Below, piece after piece: positions 32,068 to 41,130 of a DNA stretch of 64,000 nucleotides (its first letter is position 1; each line of letters begins with the position of its first letter). The notes under the pieces were generated by a model, which was not told the origin of the DNA, did not search any database, and saw nothing but the letters and a program-made list of their open reading frames with translations. Source of the DNA: Actinomyces naeslundii (GTDB taxonomy: Bacteria > Actinomycetota > Actinomycetes > Actinomycetales > Actinomycetaceae); the NCBI RefSeq assembly GCF_001956585.1, contig NZ_MSRR01000009.1:62001-126000 (forward strand), in the 5' to 3' direction. The position numbers were made by a program, and so were the translations under genes.

Positions 32068-34746
32068 TCAGGCCGGTGACGCGGCCGAGGCCGACGACGG
32101 CAGGTGCGCCTCGCCCTCGGCTCGCAGCGTCAGGCCATCACTGCCGTCGACCCTGTCGACGACGACCTTCTGCCCGTCGAGGACCTCCCCGGCCAGCAGC
32201 ATGCGGGCCAGACGGTCGCCGATCTCCCGCTGCACGAGGCGGCGCAGCGGACGGGCCCCGTAGGCGGGATCGTAGCCCTCATCGGCCAGCCAGCTGCGGG
32301 CGGCGCCGGTCACCTCCAGGCTCAGGCGCCGGTCCGTCAGGCGCTTGGCGATACGGGCCAGCTGGATCTCGACGATCTCGCCCAGCTCCTCCTTGGAGAG
32401 GGCCTCAAAGACGATGATGTCGTCGAGACGGTTGAGGAACTCCGGCTTGAAGGATGCCTGAACCACGCTCATGACCTCATTGCGCTTCTCCTCGGGGCTG
32501 GTGAGCGGGTCGGTGAGGAACTGGCTGCCCAGGTTCGAGGTGAGGACGAGGATGACGTTGCGGAAGTCGACCGTGCGCCCCTGGCCGTCGGTGAGGCGGC
32601 CGTCGTCGAGCACCTGCAGAAGGATGTCGAAGACCTCGGGGTGGGCCTTCTCGACCTCGTCGAGCAGGACGACGGAGTAGGGCCGACGCCGTACGGCCTC
32701 GGTGAGCTGGCCGCCCTCCTCGTAGCCGACGTACCCGGGCGGGGCACCCACGAGGCGCGCCACGGAGTGCTTCTCGGAGTACTCGGACATGTCGATGCGC
32801 ACGATGGCGCGCTCGTCGTCGAAGAGGAACTCGGCCAGGGCCTTGGCCAGCTCGGTCTTGCCCACACCCGTGGGACCCAGGAAGAGGAAGGAGCCGGTGG
32901 GGCGGTCGGGGTCGGAAATGCCGGCCCGCGAGCGACGCACCGCGTCGGCCACGGCGGCCACGGCGGCCTTCTGCCCGATGAGACGCTCGCCGATGACCTC
33001 CTCCATGGTCAGGAGCTTCTCGGTCTCGCCCTGAAGGAGCTTGCCCACGGGGATCCCGGTCCAGGAGCCCACGACCTCGGCAATCTCGGGGGCGCCGACC
33101 TTCTCAGCGATCATCGGCTCGCCGGCGGCCTCCTCGGCGGCATCGGCGGCCTCGGCCTCGCGGATCTGGCGCTCCAGGGCCGGCATGTCGCCGTAGCGCA
33201 GGCGACCGGCCTCCTCGAAGTTGCCCTCGCGCTCGGCCAGGTCGGCGCGGGTGCGCATCTCGTCCAGGGCGGCGCGCAGCTCGCCGACCTTGTTGTGGCC
33301 GGCCTTCTCGGCCTCCCAGCGGGCGTTGAGCGAGGCCAGCTCCTCGGAGGCGTCGGCCAGCTCGGCGCGCAGGCGCTCCAGGCGGTCGACGTCGGCCGGG
33401 TCGGCCTTGGTCACGTCCTCGATGGACTCGTCCAGGTAGGCCTCCTCCATGCGCATGCGGTCCACGCGGCGGCGCAGCTCGTCGATCTCAACGGGGCTGG
33501 AGTCGAGCTCCATGCGCAGCCGGGAGGCGGCCTCGTCGACCAGGTCGATGGCCTTGTCGGGCAGCTGGCGACCGGTGATGTAGCGGTCGGAAAGGGTCGC
33601 AGCGGCCACGAGGGCGCCGTCGGAGATGGTCACCTGGTGGTGGGCCTCGTACTTGGGGGCGATGCCGCGCAGGATGGCGACGGTGTCCTCGACGCTGGGC
33701 TCACCGACGAAGACCTGCTGGAAGCGGCGCTCCAGGGCGGGGTCCTTCTCGATGTTCTCGCGGTACTCGTCCAGGGTGGTGGCGCCCACCATGCGCAGCT
33801 CGCCTCGGGCCAGCATGGGCTTGAGCATGTTGCCGGCGTCCATGGCGCCCTCGGAGCCGCCACCCGCACCGACGACGGTGTGCAGCTCGTCGATGAAGGT
33901 GATGACCTCGCCGTCGGAGTCCTTGATCTCCTTGAGGACGGCCTTGAGGCGCTCCTCGAACTCGCCGCGGTACTTGGCGCCGGCCACCATCCCGGACAGG
34001 TCCAGGGCGATGAGGCGCTTGCCGCGCAGGGACTCGGGGACGTCGCCGGCCACGATGCGCTGGGCCAGGCCCTCGACGACGGCGGTCTTACCGACGCCGG
34101 GCTCACCGATGAGAACCGGGTTGTTCTTGGTGCGTCGGGACAGGACCTGCACGACGCGGCGGATCTCGGCGTCGCGGCCGATGACCGGGTCGAGGCGCCC
34201 CTCGCGGGCGGCCTCGGTGAGGTCGGTGCCGTACTTCTCGAGGGTCTTGTAGGTGCCCTCGGGGTTGGCGGAGGTGACCCGCGAGGAGCCGCGGACCTGG
34301 GGCAGGGCCTCGACGAGGGCCTCCGGGGTGGCGCCGGCATCGGCCAGGATGCGGGCCACGGTGGGGGTCGAGCCGGAGGCGTCGCCCTTGGCCAGGCCGA
34401 TGAGCAGGTGCTCGGTGGAGATGTACTCGTCGGACAGCTCCTTGGCCGCCGTCGAGGCGGCCTCCAGGGCGGCCAGCAGGGCGCGCGAGGGCTGGGGCTG
34501 GGTCATCGAGGAGCCCGAGGAGGCGGGCAGCTGGGTCAGGATGCGGCGTGCGGAGGCGCCGACGGCCTGGCGGGCCGCGGCGTCGGGGCAGACGGCGGCC
34601 AGCAGTCCCGCGGCGACGCCGTCGGGCTGGGAGAGGAGCTCAACGAGCAGGTGCGCAGGCTCGATCTGGGGGTTGCCGGCCGCAGCGGCGGCCTGCATGG
34701 CCCCGGAGATCGCCTCCTGCGACTTCGTGGTGTAGTTCGTGTCCAT
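32068..34746 (-). CDS. clpB: ATP-dependent disaggregase ClpB
   Basis: 892 residues, ATG 34746 behind AAGGAGG. Clp N-terminal repeats occupy about 1-145. The first AAA+ domain has Walker [14 protein letters not shown] at about 211. The middle coiled-coil domain (about 400-530) contains [11 protein letters not shown] and [13 protein letters not shown], and marks ClpB rather than ClpA or ClpC. The second AAA+ domain has [13 protein letters not shown] at about 623 and [20 protein letters not shown]. The IGF/L loop for ClpP binding is absent. With DnaK it rescues aggregated proteins. A HAIR site 62-84 bases upstream makes it an HspR target. Confidence 0.96.
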   Translation of the reverse strand: MDTNYTTKSQEAISGAMQAAAAAGNPQIEPAHLLVELLSQPDGVAAGLLAAVCPDAAARQAVGASARRILTQLPASSGSSMTQPQPSRALLAALEAASTAAKELSDEYISTEHLLIGLAKGDASGSTPTVARILADAGATPEALVEALPQVRGSSRVTSANPEGTYKTLEKYGTDLTEAAREGRLDPVIGRDAEIRRVVQVLSRRTKNNPVLIGEPGVGKTAVVEGLAQRIVAGDVPESLRGKRLIALDLSGMVAGAKYRGEFEERLKAVLKEIKDSDGEVITFIDELHTVVGAGGGSEGAMDAGNMLKPMLARGELRMVGATTLDEYRENIEKDPALERRFQQVFVGEPSVEDTVAILRGIAPKYEAHHQVTISDGALVAAATLSDRYITGRQLPDKAIDLVDEAASRLRMELDSSPVEIDELRRRVDRMRMEEAYLDESIEDVTKADPADVDRLERLRAELADASEELASLNARWEAEKAGHNKVGELRAALDEMRTRADLAEREGNFEEAGRLRYGDMPALERQIREAEAADAAEEAAGEPMIAEKVGAPEIAEVVGSWTGIPVGKLLQGETEKLLTMEEVIGERLIGQKAAVAAVADAVRRSRAGISDPDRPTGSFLFLGPTGVGKTELAKALAEFLFDDERAIVRIDMSEYSEKHSVARLVGAPPGYVGYEEGGQLTEAVRRRPYSVVLLDEVEKAHPEVFDILLQVLDDGRLTDGQGRTVDFRNVILVLTSNLGSQFLTDPLTSPEEKRNEVMSVVQASFKPEFLNRLDDIIVFEALSKEELGEIVEIQLARIAKRLTDRRLSLEVTGAARSWLADEGYDPAYGARPLRRLVQREIGDRLARMLLAGEVLDGQKVVVDRVDGSDGLTLRAEGEAHLPSSASAASPA

Positions 34747-34807
34747 ACGGACCTCCTTCTTGAGGTTGGTGACGTCTTGCGTCTTCTGGTCACCTCAACC
34801 TTCGCAG

Positions 34808-34830
34808 AGTTGAGTCTATTCCACTCAACT
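34808..34830. promoter_or_regulatory. HAIR (HspR-binding inverted repeat) of clpB
   Basis: AGTTGAGT (34808-34815), seven bases CTATTCC, then ACTCAACT (34823-34830): a perfect match to the CTTGAGT-N7-ACTCAAG design with 8-base arms. It lies 62 bases upstream of the clpB start. Confidence 0.88.
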
Positions 34831-35002
34831 TCCTGAACCGCCGGTGACGTGGACAACTCCCCAGGCAGCCTCGAACACGCCCCCACCGATGACCATTCGA
34901 TGATCGCCTTCATTGTCGGCGCGCGACCGACCGTCTGAAACACCATCGTTCGATAACGCCGGTATGGTCACATCACCATAACGCCCTCACCCCGGAGAAT
35001 TC

Positions 35003-35692
35003 ATGAGAGCCGCACCTGCCGTCCTCGCCCTGAGCGCCGTCCTCGCCCTGGCCGGCTGCTCCCTCAGCAGCCCCTCGTCGGCAGGTTCAGCCGGAGCGAC
35101 AGCCTCCACTTCCACGGCGACGACATCGAGCAGCGCCGAGGCAACCGCCCGGCCCAGCGCAAGCGCCTCCGGCAGCGCAGCCCCCTCCGTCCCGGCGGGC
35201 CACCAGGCGATCACCGCACCGACGGTCGGCGTCACCTTCGCCGTTCCCGAGGACTGGCAGGATCTCAACGCTCTCACCGAGGACCAGAAGACGCTCATCG
35301 CCCGTGTCCAGGGCGTCGACCCGACGACCTTCTCCCAGAAGCTCGCCAGCACTGACGCCTTCTACGGACTGTTCTCACCGAACAGCCGCTCCTTCAACAG
35401 CGCCGCCGTCGCCAAGGAGGCCGAGGCCTCTTCGACGCCTCCGTCCCAGGCGGGCCTGGACGAGTTCGTCACCCAGCGAGGCGGGACGCCGACGGGCTAC
35501 TCCACCAGGCAGTCCACTCACGGCGAGGCCGCCATCGTCACCTCGACCGCACAGGTTCAGGGCAACCAGACTCCGGGAGCAGTCGTCGCCGTTCCGACGT
35601 CGTCGGGCACCTACGCGCGCATCGCCGTGACCGCCGGCAGCGAGCAGGAGGTCGACACCATCGTGTCCACCATCATCACGACGGCTCACTGA
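35003..35692 (+). CDS. Lipoprotein of unknown function
   Basis: 229 residues, ATG 35003, with GGAGAA upstream. The signal is short with lipobox LAGC and acylated Cys19. A Ser/Ala/Thr-rich linker of about 45 residues follows, then a compact domain (VGVTFAVPEDWQDLNALTED onward) with alternating strands, ending EVDTIVSTIITTAH. This resembles the LpqN/PsbP-like small lipoproteins of actinobacteria in length and in the VPEDW opening, but I am not certain of the family. It is monocistronic. Confidence 0.75.
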   Translation: MRAAPAVLALSAVLALAGCSLSSPSSAGSAGATASTSTATTSSSAEATARPSASASGSAAPSVPAGHQAITAPTVGVTFAVPEDWQDLNALTEDQKTLIARVQGVDPTTFSQKLASTDAFYGLFSPNSRSFNSAAVAKEAEASSTPPSQAGLDEFVTQRGGTPTGYSTRQSTHGEAAIVTSTAQVQGNQTPGAVVAVPTSSGTYARIAVTAGSEQEVDTIVSTIITTAH

Positions 35693-35775
35693 CCGGCCCG
35701 CCGACTCGACGCCGGCCCCTCCGACGACCCAGCCACTGCAGGCCTTCGAGTCAGCACCATCGCCGGGAGAATTGC

Positions 35776-35834
35776 TTGACAGGACCCCGCGCACAGGCGC
35801 AACATATCGACTATCGATACATCGATAGTCGATA
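35776..35834 (+). promoter_or_regulatory. Promoter element and perfect 30-base palindrome upstream of the DUF2975-like/Cro pair
   Basis: TTGACA (35776-35781) is an ideal -35 box. From 35805 to 35834 runs a perfect palindrome with 14-base arms (TATCGACTATCGAT and ATCGATAGTCGATA) around AC. It would cover the -10 region and transcription start. Each arm contains internal ATCGAT-like symmetry. It ends only 12 bases before the start codon, so it would also form a hairpin over the ribosome site. The helix-turn-helix protein encoded by the second gene of the pair is the likely ligand. Confidence 0.8.
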
Positions 35835-35846
35835 CGGAGTGTCGTC

Positions 35847-36629
35847 ATGACTGCCAGCACCGAAGCCGCCTCAGACTCAGACACCGATTCATCCCCCGAC
35901 ATCAGCGACGGGACCGCAGCCGACCAACCCTCTACAGACGACACCGACTCCGGCGCCGCCCCCGGTCACGACGCCGGAGTCGGCCCCGGCAGCCTGGCCT
36001 TCACCTCGTTCCTCCTGGCCCTGCTCTGCTTCTCCCCCTTCTACACGCTCGGCTCCAACCTGTGGGACCTCATCAACGGCCGCGGGCTGCTGATGGAGTT
36101 CACCGACAGCGACCCCGCACTGGACCGGCACCTGTCCTTCGGGCACACGACGGTGGAGATGATCAACGGTTACTCGGTGAGCTACGGGACCGTGCACGGA
36201 ATGTCCGGCAGCGCACGGTTCTTCATCAGCCTGTTCATCATCATCCACCTCCTCCTCATCGCGTCCTGCGCCGTCGCCTTCGTCCGATTCATCGCCGCGA
36301 TCCACCCGGACCGGAGAGGATTCGTCGATCACCTCTTCACTCGGGGCGGTCACCTGTTCTGGCTGCTCCTGGGCCAGGCGCTGAGCACCTTCACGCTGCA
36401 CATGGCGGGTCTGGCGGTCTCCGACACGTACTTCACCGACGACCGCGCGGAAGCGGAATCGTTGACCGGGTTCATCCCCACCGGCAACGACATCCCGGCC
36501 CTCAAGAGCATCATCATCCTCATCCTCGCCACGCATCTGCTGCTCGCCCTGCACCGCGTCTACCAGCGCTCGAGCACCCTGGCCGCGGAGAACACGGTCC
36601 TGCGTCACGAGACCGAGGGGCTCGTGTGA
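35847..36629 (+). CDS. Four-helix membrane protein, DUF2975-like
   Basis: 260 residues, ATG 35847 with GGAG upstream. The first 48 residues are Asp/Ser/Thr-rich and hydrophilic. Four hydrophobic segments follow, in pairs (LAFTSFLLALLCFSPFY; FFISLFIIIHLLLIASCAVAF; GHLFWLLLGQALSTF; SIIILILATHLLLALHRVY). This four-helix layout, immediately followed by a small Cro-like regulator, is the arrangement seen for DUF2975 proteins with YozG-type regulators, found in many Gram-positive bacteria. The domain match itself is by layout, not by motif. Its stop overlaps the next start by 4 bases. Confidence 0.7.
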   Translation: MTASTEAASDSDTDSSPDISDGTAADQPSTDDTDSGAAPGHDAGVGPGSLAFTSFLLALLCFSPFYTLGSNLWDLINGRGLLMEFTDSDPALDRHLSFGHTTVEMINGYSVSYGTVHGMSGSARFFISLFIIIHLLLIASCAVAFVRFIAAIHPDRRGFVDHLFTRGGHLFWLLLGQALSTFTLHMAGLAVSDTYFTDDRAEAESLTGFIPTGNDIPALKSIIILILATHLLLALHRVYQRSSTLAAENTVLRHETEGLV

Positions 36630-36835
36630 GCCACGTCGTCTGCCACCTCGATGAGCTGCTGGCCACCCGCGGGATGACGCTCGTGGAGCTCTCCGAGAGG
36701 GTCGGAGTCACCACTGTCAACCTCTCGGTGCTCAAGAACGATCGCGCCAAGGCCATCCGCTACTCCACTCTCTGCGCCATCTGCGACGCCCTGGGTTGCT
36801 CGGTCGGCGAGCTGCTGGAGGTCGTCCCGGACTGA
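36626..36835 (+). CDS. Cro/CI-type small regulator (YozG-like)
   Basis: 69 residues from GTG 36626, overlapping the membrane-protein gene (GTGTGA). It is almost all helix-turn-helix: LDELLATRGMTLVELSERVG, VTTVNLSVLKNDRAKAIRYS, then LCAICDALGCSVGELLEVVP. This is the short HTH_26 class that regulates its own operon. The palindrome at 35805-35834 is the expected target. The membrane partner may tune its activity. Confidence 0.88.
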   Translation: MSHVVCHLDELLATRGMTLVELSERVGVTTVNLSVLKNDRAKAIRYSTLCAICDALGCSVGELLEVVPD

Positions 36836-36912
36836 CCGCCCCGTGAGTGTCCCGGGCGCCCCGCCCCACGCGATCCCTCGATGCCGGGTGGGGGAACGTA
36901 GGCTCGGAGCCG

Positions 36913-37386
36913 ATGACCGACCCGCTCCGCCTCGTCCCTCAGCCCGATGGGCCCTCCACGCGCGTCGACGACGCCACCGTGGTCGTCCGCCGCGACGCGC
37001 TCCTGGCCCATGCGGCCGGCCTGCCCGGCGCCTGGGCGGGCGACAAGCCGGAGTGGGACATCCCCGTCGCCTCAGTGGGGCCCCGCCTGTTCCTCCTGCT
37101 CATCCCCCACACCGACGGCCGGCTGCTGGCCAACGTCAAGCTCGACCCCGAGGACGTCGTCGCCGTACGGAAGGCCTACAGCTGGGTGGGACCGGGTTTC
37201 CACCAGTCCAAGCGCCACTGGGTGAGCATCGACCTCACCGACCCCGGCTACCGCCCTGACGACGCCGCCGACATGGTGGAGGACTCCTACCGGCTCGTCC
37301 TGTCCCTCCTGACCCGACGTGTGCGCGAGGCCGTCCTCCTGGCCGACGCCGCGGGCTCCCCCGCCCGCCCCACCTGGCAGTGGTGA
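36913..37386 (+). CDS. MmcQ/YjbR-family protein
   Basis: 157 residues from ATG 36913 (GGAG close upstream); an upstream ATG at 36847 would add 22 residues without clear support. The core WDIPVASVGPRLFLLLIP, LLANVKLDPEDVVAVRKAYS and HWVSIDL is the YjbR-type double-wing fold, a DNA-binding-like fold whose function is mostly unknown. No neighbour gives a hint; it stands alone after the Cro-like gene. Confidence 0.75.
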   Translation: MTDPLRLVPQPDGPSTRVDDATVVVRRDALLAHAAGLPGAWAGDKPEWDIPVASVGPRLFLLLIPHTDGRLLANVKLDPEDVVAVRKAYSWVGPGFHQSKRHWVSIDLTDPGYRPDDAADMVEDSYRLVLSLLTRRVREAVLLADAAGSPARPTWQW

Positions 37387-37493
37387 CGGACTAAGTCAGG
37401 GGTGCCGCAGGTGACGCGGTTGTGCAAACCTGGCACTATTCAGGAGAGGCCATCGTCATCCGACGTCTGGCCACCCGACGGAAGGAGACACAC

Positions 37494-37676
37494 ATGGGAC
37501 TTGACGACCTGGCGAAGAAGGCCGGTGACGCTCTCAGCTCCGACAAGGCCGAGGCGATCAGCGACAAGGCGCTGGATGCCGCAGCCGGCGCGGCCAAGAA
37601 GGCGACCGGCGGCAAGTACGACGACAAGATCGACACCGCCCGCGACGCCGTCGACGGCAAGCTCGGCACGGAGTGA
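37494..37676 (+). CDS. MT0933-like antitoxin (Rv0909 family)
   Basis: 60 residues, ATG 37494 with GGAAGGAGA upstream. MGLDDLAKKAGDALSS, then KATGGKYDDKIDTARDAVD match the small helical family named after M. tuberculosis Rv0909/MT0933, annotated as the antitoxin of a SRPBCC-like toxin (Rv0910). No toxin gene is adjacent; the next gene downstream lies on the other strand past a terminator. Orphan members of this family are common in actinobacteria and may have other roles. Confidence 0.8.
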   Translation: MGLDDLAKKAGDALSSDKAEAISDKALDAAAGAAKKATGGKYDDKIDTARDAVDGKLGTE

Positions 37677-37730
37677 TCCATCTGGGAGCCTGCTTGACCC
37701 CAGGCACCGCGGTCTTCTGATCGCAGGAAC

Positions 37731-37762
37731 GAGGGCCCCGCACCATGTGGTGCGGGGCCCTC
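37731..37762. terminator. Bidirectional terminator hairpin
   Basis: GAGGGCCCCGCACCA and TGGTGCGGGGCCCTC form a perfect 15-pair stem with a 2-base TG at the tip. It lies between the antitoxin-like gene and the convergent ABC permease. Confidence 0.85.
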
Positions 37763-37903
37763 GCCTGGTCCCGGTCCATCTGGGCTCCTCTCCCGGCCGC
37801 ATCCGACGTCGGCCACCGCTGTCCGGCGTCATCGGCACAAAGACCCAGCTGTCTCCCACCGGGACGTCTCATCCGCGTCCCCTCGGGCTTGTCCGGCCCT
37901 TCC

Positions 37904-39154
37904 CTACTGCGCGTTGAGCGCGGCGGTCGGAGGAGTGCGGGAGGCTCGAACGGCCGGGTACACGCCGGCCAGCGCGCCGATGACGATGGTGACTCCCAGG
38001 CCGCCGGCGACGGCGATCACCGGCAGGGAGAAGGGCCAGCCGTTGGCGGCCGCCATCCCGGCAGTCACCCCGATCCCGATGACGCAGCCCAGGGCACCGC
38101 CCAGGGAGGCCAGCAGCAGTGCCTCCGTCATGAACTGCACCAGGATGTGACCGCGCATGGCGCCCAGGGAACGTCTCAGCCCGATCTCCCGTCGACGCTC
38201 GAGCACCGAGATGATCATCGTGTTGGCGACCCCGATACCGCCGACGAGCAGGGCGATCGAGCCCACGCCCAGCAGCAGGCTGGTGAAGGCCTTGTCAGCC
38301 GCGTTCTTGGCCTCCAACGCATCGGAGGGGCGCGAGACCTTGACCTCGTTGGGGGCCTGCGGCGAGATCGACGGCGCGAGCACCTGGCGCACCGTGGAGA
38401 CGGCTGCGTCCTGGCTGCGCGTGTAGACCGTCGTCGGCTTGGCGTCGTGCCCCAGCAGGTTGCTGGCCACCCCCTGACCGACGAGGGCGGCGTTGTCGAG
38501 CTCGGGCGCCAGCACTACCGGCTTGAGAATGCCGACCACGGTGAACCAGTTGCCACCGAGCCACACCTTGGTTCCCGGCGAGACGACACCGAGGCGCTGG
38601 GCCGCCGTCTGTCCCAGGACCGTGGCGGGGTACTGGCTGGTGGCCTCGTTGAGCCAGGTGCCCTTGTCCACCTGCCCGGCCACGACGTCGAGCAGCGACT
38701 TGTCCGCGGCCAGGGTGGTGATACCGCCGGAGGCGTTCTTGTCGATGAACGGGGTGCGGTAGACCAGCGAGTTCTTGACCAGGCCGGTGCTCGAGGCGCT
38801 CTGGACGTTGTCGATGAGCCGGACCTTGCCGACGGTGTCCTGCGGCAGGGAGGAGGAGTTGCCGAAGAGGTCCTGACCGGCGGTGGCCGTCAGCAGGTTG
38901 GTCCCCAGGGAGTCGAGCTGGGCGGCCAGCTGGGCACGGCTGGAGGCCGAGATGCCCACCACCGAGATCATGGCGGCAATGCCGATGGCGATGCCCAGGG
39001 CGGAGAGGAAGGCACGGGTGGGGCGCGCCCTGATGCCGGTGCCTCCCAGGCGCAGCACGTCGGCCAGGCGCAGCCGCGAGCGCTGGAGGCGGCGGCCGGA
39101 TCCGCCGGCCTGGCCGTTGCGGTCGCGGTCACGCCGGAGCGTAGACGTCGTCAT
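37904..39154 (-). CDS. MacB-like ABC transporter permease (FtsX domain)
   Basis: 416 residues from ATG 39154, overlapping the ATPase gene by 26 bases. The N-terminal helix (FLSALGIAIGIAAMISVVGI) is followed by a large extracytoplasmic MacB_PCD domain (about 85-280). The FtsX domain with three helices (SLLLGVGSIALLVGGIGVAN, LERRREIGLRRSLGA, and two C-terminal helices) completes it. Such permeases use ATP to drive a periplasmic shuttle for exporting peptides, lipids or antibiotics rather than moving substrates through a channel. It is the last gene of a lipoprotein-adaptor-ATPase-permease operon. Confidence 0.92.
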   Translation of the reverse strand: MTTSTLRRDRDRNGQAGGSGRRLQRSRLRLADVLRLGGTGIRARPTRAFLSALGIAIGIAAMISVVGISASSRAQLAAQLDSLGTNLLTATAGQDLFGNSSSLPQDTVGKVRLIDNVQSASSTGLVKNSLVYRTPFIDKNASGGITTLAADKSLLDVVAGQVDKGTWLNEATSQYPATVLGQTAAQRLGVVSPGTKVWLGGNWFTVVGILKPVVLAPELDNAALVGQGVASNLLGHDAKPTTVYTRSQDAAVSTVRQVLAPSISPQAPNEVKVSRPSDALEAKNAADKAFTSLLLGVGSIALLVGGIGVANTMIISVLERRREIGLRRSLGAMRGHILVQFMTEALLLASLGGALGCVIGIGVTAGMAAANGWPFSLPVIAVAGGLGVTIVIGALAGVYPAVRASRTPPTAALNAQ

Positions 39155-39842
39155 GGACGATCTCCTTCTGGCTTGAGTCCCCCACGATCCGGCCGTCGCG
39201 GATGGCGATCTGCCGGGGAAGCTGGGCGGCCAGCTCGTTGTCGTGGGTGATGACGATGATCGTGGTGCCCTGAGAGTGGAGCTCGTGGAGGAGCTCGACG
39301 ATCGAGGCCCCGGAGGTGGAATCGAGGTTTCCCGTGGGCTCGTCGGCCAGCAGCAGCGGGGGCTCGCCGACGACGGCCCGGGCAATGGCCACCCGCTGGC
39401 GCTCGCCGCCGCTCATCTGGTGGGGGCGGTGGTCGAGCCGGTGGGCCAGGCCCACGCGTTCGAGGGCGGCTCGGGCTCGACGACGCCGCTCGGAGCGGGG
39501 GACCCCGCTGTAGAGCAGGCCGTCGGCGACGTTGTCGACCGCGTTGACGCCGTCGGCCAGGTGGAACTGCTGGAAGACGAAGCCAATACGGCTGGCCCGC
39601 AGGGCCGAGAGCTTGGCGTCGGACAGGGAGCCGACGTCGACGCCGTCGATCTCGACGGTGCCCGCGCTGGGCCGGTCCAGGGTGCCGATGAGGTTGAGGA
39701 GCGTGGACTTGCCCGAGCCCGAGGGGCCGACGATGGCGACGAACTCGCCGTAGTCGATCTCCAGGCTCACGCCCGCACAGGCGGCCACGGGCGGCTCCCC
39801 GTAGGTTCGTTGCACGTCACGCAGGGACAGGATGCGGCTCAT
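39129..39842 (-). CDS. MacB-like ABC transporter ATP-binding protein
   Basis: 237 residues from ATG 39842. Walker A is GPSGSGKST, the Q-loop FVFQQFHL, the signature MSGGERQRVAIARA, Walker B LLADEPTGNLDS and the switch His in VITHD. All catalytic residues are present. The LolD/MacB-type TGNLD sequence fits the FtsX-type permease it overlaps. It overlaps the adaptor gene by 4 bases. Confidence 0.95.
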   Translation of the reverse strand: MSRILSLRDVQRTYGEPPVAACAGVSLEIDYGEFVAIVGPSGSGKSTLLNLIGTLDRPSAGTVEIDGVDVGSLSDAKLSALRASRIGFVFQQFHLADGVNAVDNVADGLLYSGVPRSERRRRARAALERVGLAHRLDHRPHQMSGGERQRVAIARAVVGEPPLLLADEPTGNLDSTSGASIVELLHELHSQGTTIIVITHDNELAAQLPRQIAIRDGRIVGDSSQKEIVHDDVYAPA

Positions 39843-41050
39843 GTCTGCGGCACCACCACTCGCTGCCCCTCGGAGATGCCCTCGCCGGAGACCTCCACGC
39901 GCCCACCGGCGAACAGCCCGATGGTGACCGGCACCTTGCGGGTGGTGCCGTTGGACTCGACGATCTCGACGCCGTACTGGTTGGTGCTCAGGGCCAGCAG
40001 GGCCCCGACCGGCACCGACAGGACGCCCGCCCGCTTCTCGCTGGGCAGGTCGACGGTGACGGAGACCTCCTGGAAGTTGGCGGTCGCCGAGGCGTCGGCG
40101 AGGGTGACGGTGACGGGGATGACCCGTTCCTTGGAGTCACTGGAACCGGAGCCGGAGCCGGACCCGGAGCCCGATCCGGAGCCCGATCCGGAGCCGGAGG
40201 ACTTCTCGGTGGGCGTGCCCACGGAGGTGATGGTGCCGGTGGTGGTCTTGGCGTCGGGCAGCTTGATGGTCACGGTGGTGCCGACGACGGCGAGCTTCTG
40301 GTCCGAGAGCTTGATGTTGGCGTCGACCACCTGAGTGGTGGAGGTGACGTCGTAGAGCTCGGTGTCGGCGGCGACACGGTCCCCCAGCCGGGCGGTGACC
40401 GTCCCCACGCGCATGTCCCCGGAGGTGAAGACCACGCGTCCCAGCGGGATGGTCCCGGTCTGAGGCATGTCGAGCTCCTTCTGCCACTTCATGATGGCGC
40501 TGGTGGTAGCCCAGCTGAAGTGGTCATCGGGCTCGTAGTCGAAGTAGCCCAGGTCCCTCAGGGCCGTCTCGAGCTGGCGAATGTCCTCGCCGTCCTCCAT
40601 GCCTGCCTCGAAGCTGCGCCAGGCGGGCAGGGAGCCACGCATGAGGTAGGCGGTCTCGGTGCCCGTGCGGTAGAGGACATCGCCCTGGGTCAGGACGGTC
40701 CCGGAGGCGGGCACCTGGATGAGAACGCCCTCGAAGCCCGACTTGAACTTGCGCGAGTCGGAGTAGCGCAGGGTGCCGGTCACGGAGGTGTGCCCCTGAA
40801 GGTCCCCCTTGGTGATGGTGTCGGTGGCGCCGTTGAAGGTCGACGTCGTCGGCTTGGCCTTGGCCGCGAAGGGGCCCGACTTGGAGGCGAAGGCACCTGC
40901 GCCTACGCCCGCGGCCAGGACCGCGGCGGCCCCCATCGCCAGGAAGGCTCGACGCCGGGTGTGGCGCACCGTGCCCGCGTTGCCCGACGTGCTGGTCGAG
41001 TCGGTGGTCGAGCCGCCGTCGGCCTGAGTGGAGGTGGTGGTCTGATCCAT
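39839..41050 (-). CDS. Membrane adaptor with a peptidoglycan-binding domain (efflux adaptor)
   Basis: 403 residues from ATG 41050. A polar Ser/Thr head, a signal-anchor (AFLAMGAAAVLAAGVGAGAFA) and a peptidoglycan-binding fold (about 165-215, DIRQLETALRDLGYF through AIMKWQKELDMP). Beta-barrel/lipoyl-like segments of the membrane-fusion-protein class follow, interrupted by a Ser-Gly linker of about 18 residues. It probably links the MacB-like pump to the cell wall. Adaptors with this architecture are typical for Gram-positive three-part export systems. Confidence 0.85.
   Translation of the reverse strand: MDQTTTSTQADGGSTTDSTSTSGNAGTVRHTRRRAFLAMGAAAVLAAGVGAGAFASKSGPFAAKAKPTTSTFNGATDTITKGDLQGHTSVTGTLRYSDSRKFKSGFEGVLIQVPASGTVLTQGDVLYRTGTETAYLMRGSLPAWRSFEAGMEDGEDIRQLETALRDLGYFDYEPDDHFSWATTSAIMKWQKELDMPQTGTIPLGRVVFTSGDMRVGTVTARLGDRVAADTELYDVTSTTQVVDANIKLSDQKLAVVGTTVTIKLPDAKTTTGTITSVGTPTEKSSGSGSGSGSGSGSGSGSGSSDSKERVIPVTVTLADASATANFQEVSVTVDLPSEKRAGVLSVPVGALLALSTNQYGVEIVESNGTTRKVPVTIGLFAGGRVEVSGEGISEGQRVVVPQT
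40142..40200. repeat. Low-complexity Ser-Gly repeat inside the adaptor gene
   Basis: Tandem 6-base and 12-base units of the GAGCCGGATCC type encode the alternating Ser-Gly linker of the adaptor. It is a likely hot spot for length changes by slipped replication. It is a coding repeat, not a CRISPR or a mobile element. Confidence 0.85.
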
Positions 41051-41130
41051 GTGTATGCCTGTCTGAGTGTGTCTGCGCGGCGGCCCGGCCGTGCGAGCCT
41101 GTGGTCTGTCGGCACCCGGAGGGCGCCGCG

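Noticed and set aside
32104-34836. A 910-codon open frame on the plus strand opposite clpB
   Set aside because: It is the antisense of a clear ClpB gene; its Gly/Leu/Val-rich composition is what high third-position GC produces on the reverse strand. It has no ribosome site or domain.
40142-40200. Tandem repeats that might suggest a CRISPR or satellite
   Set aside because: Units are 6-12 bases without spacers and encode a Ser-Gly linker in frame.
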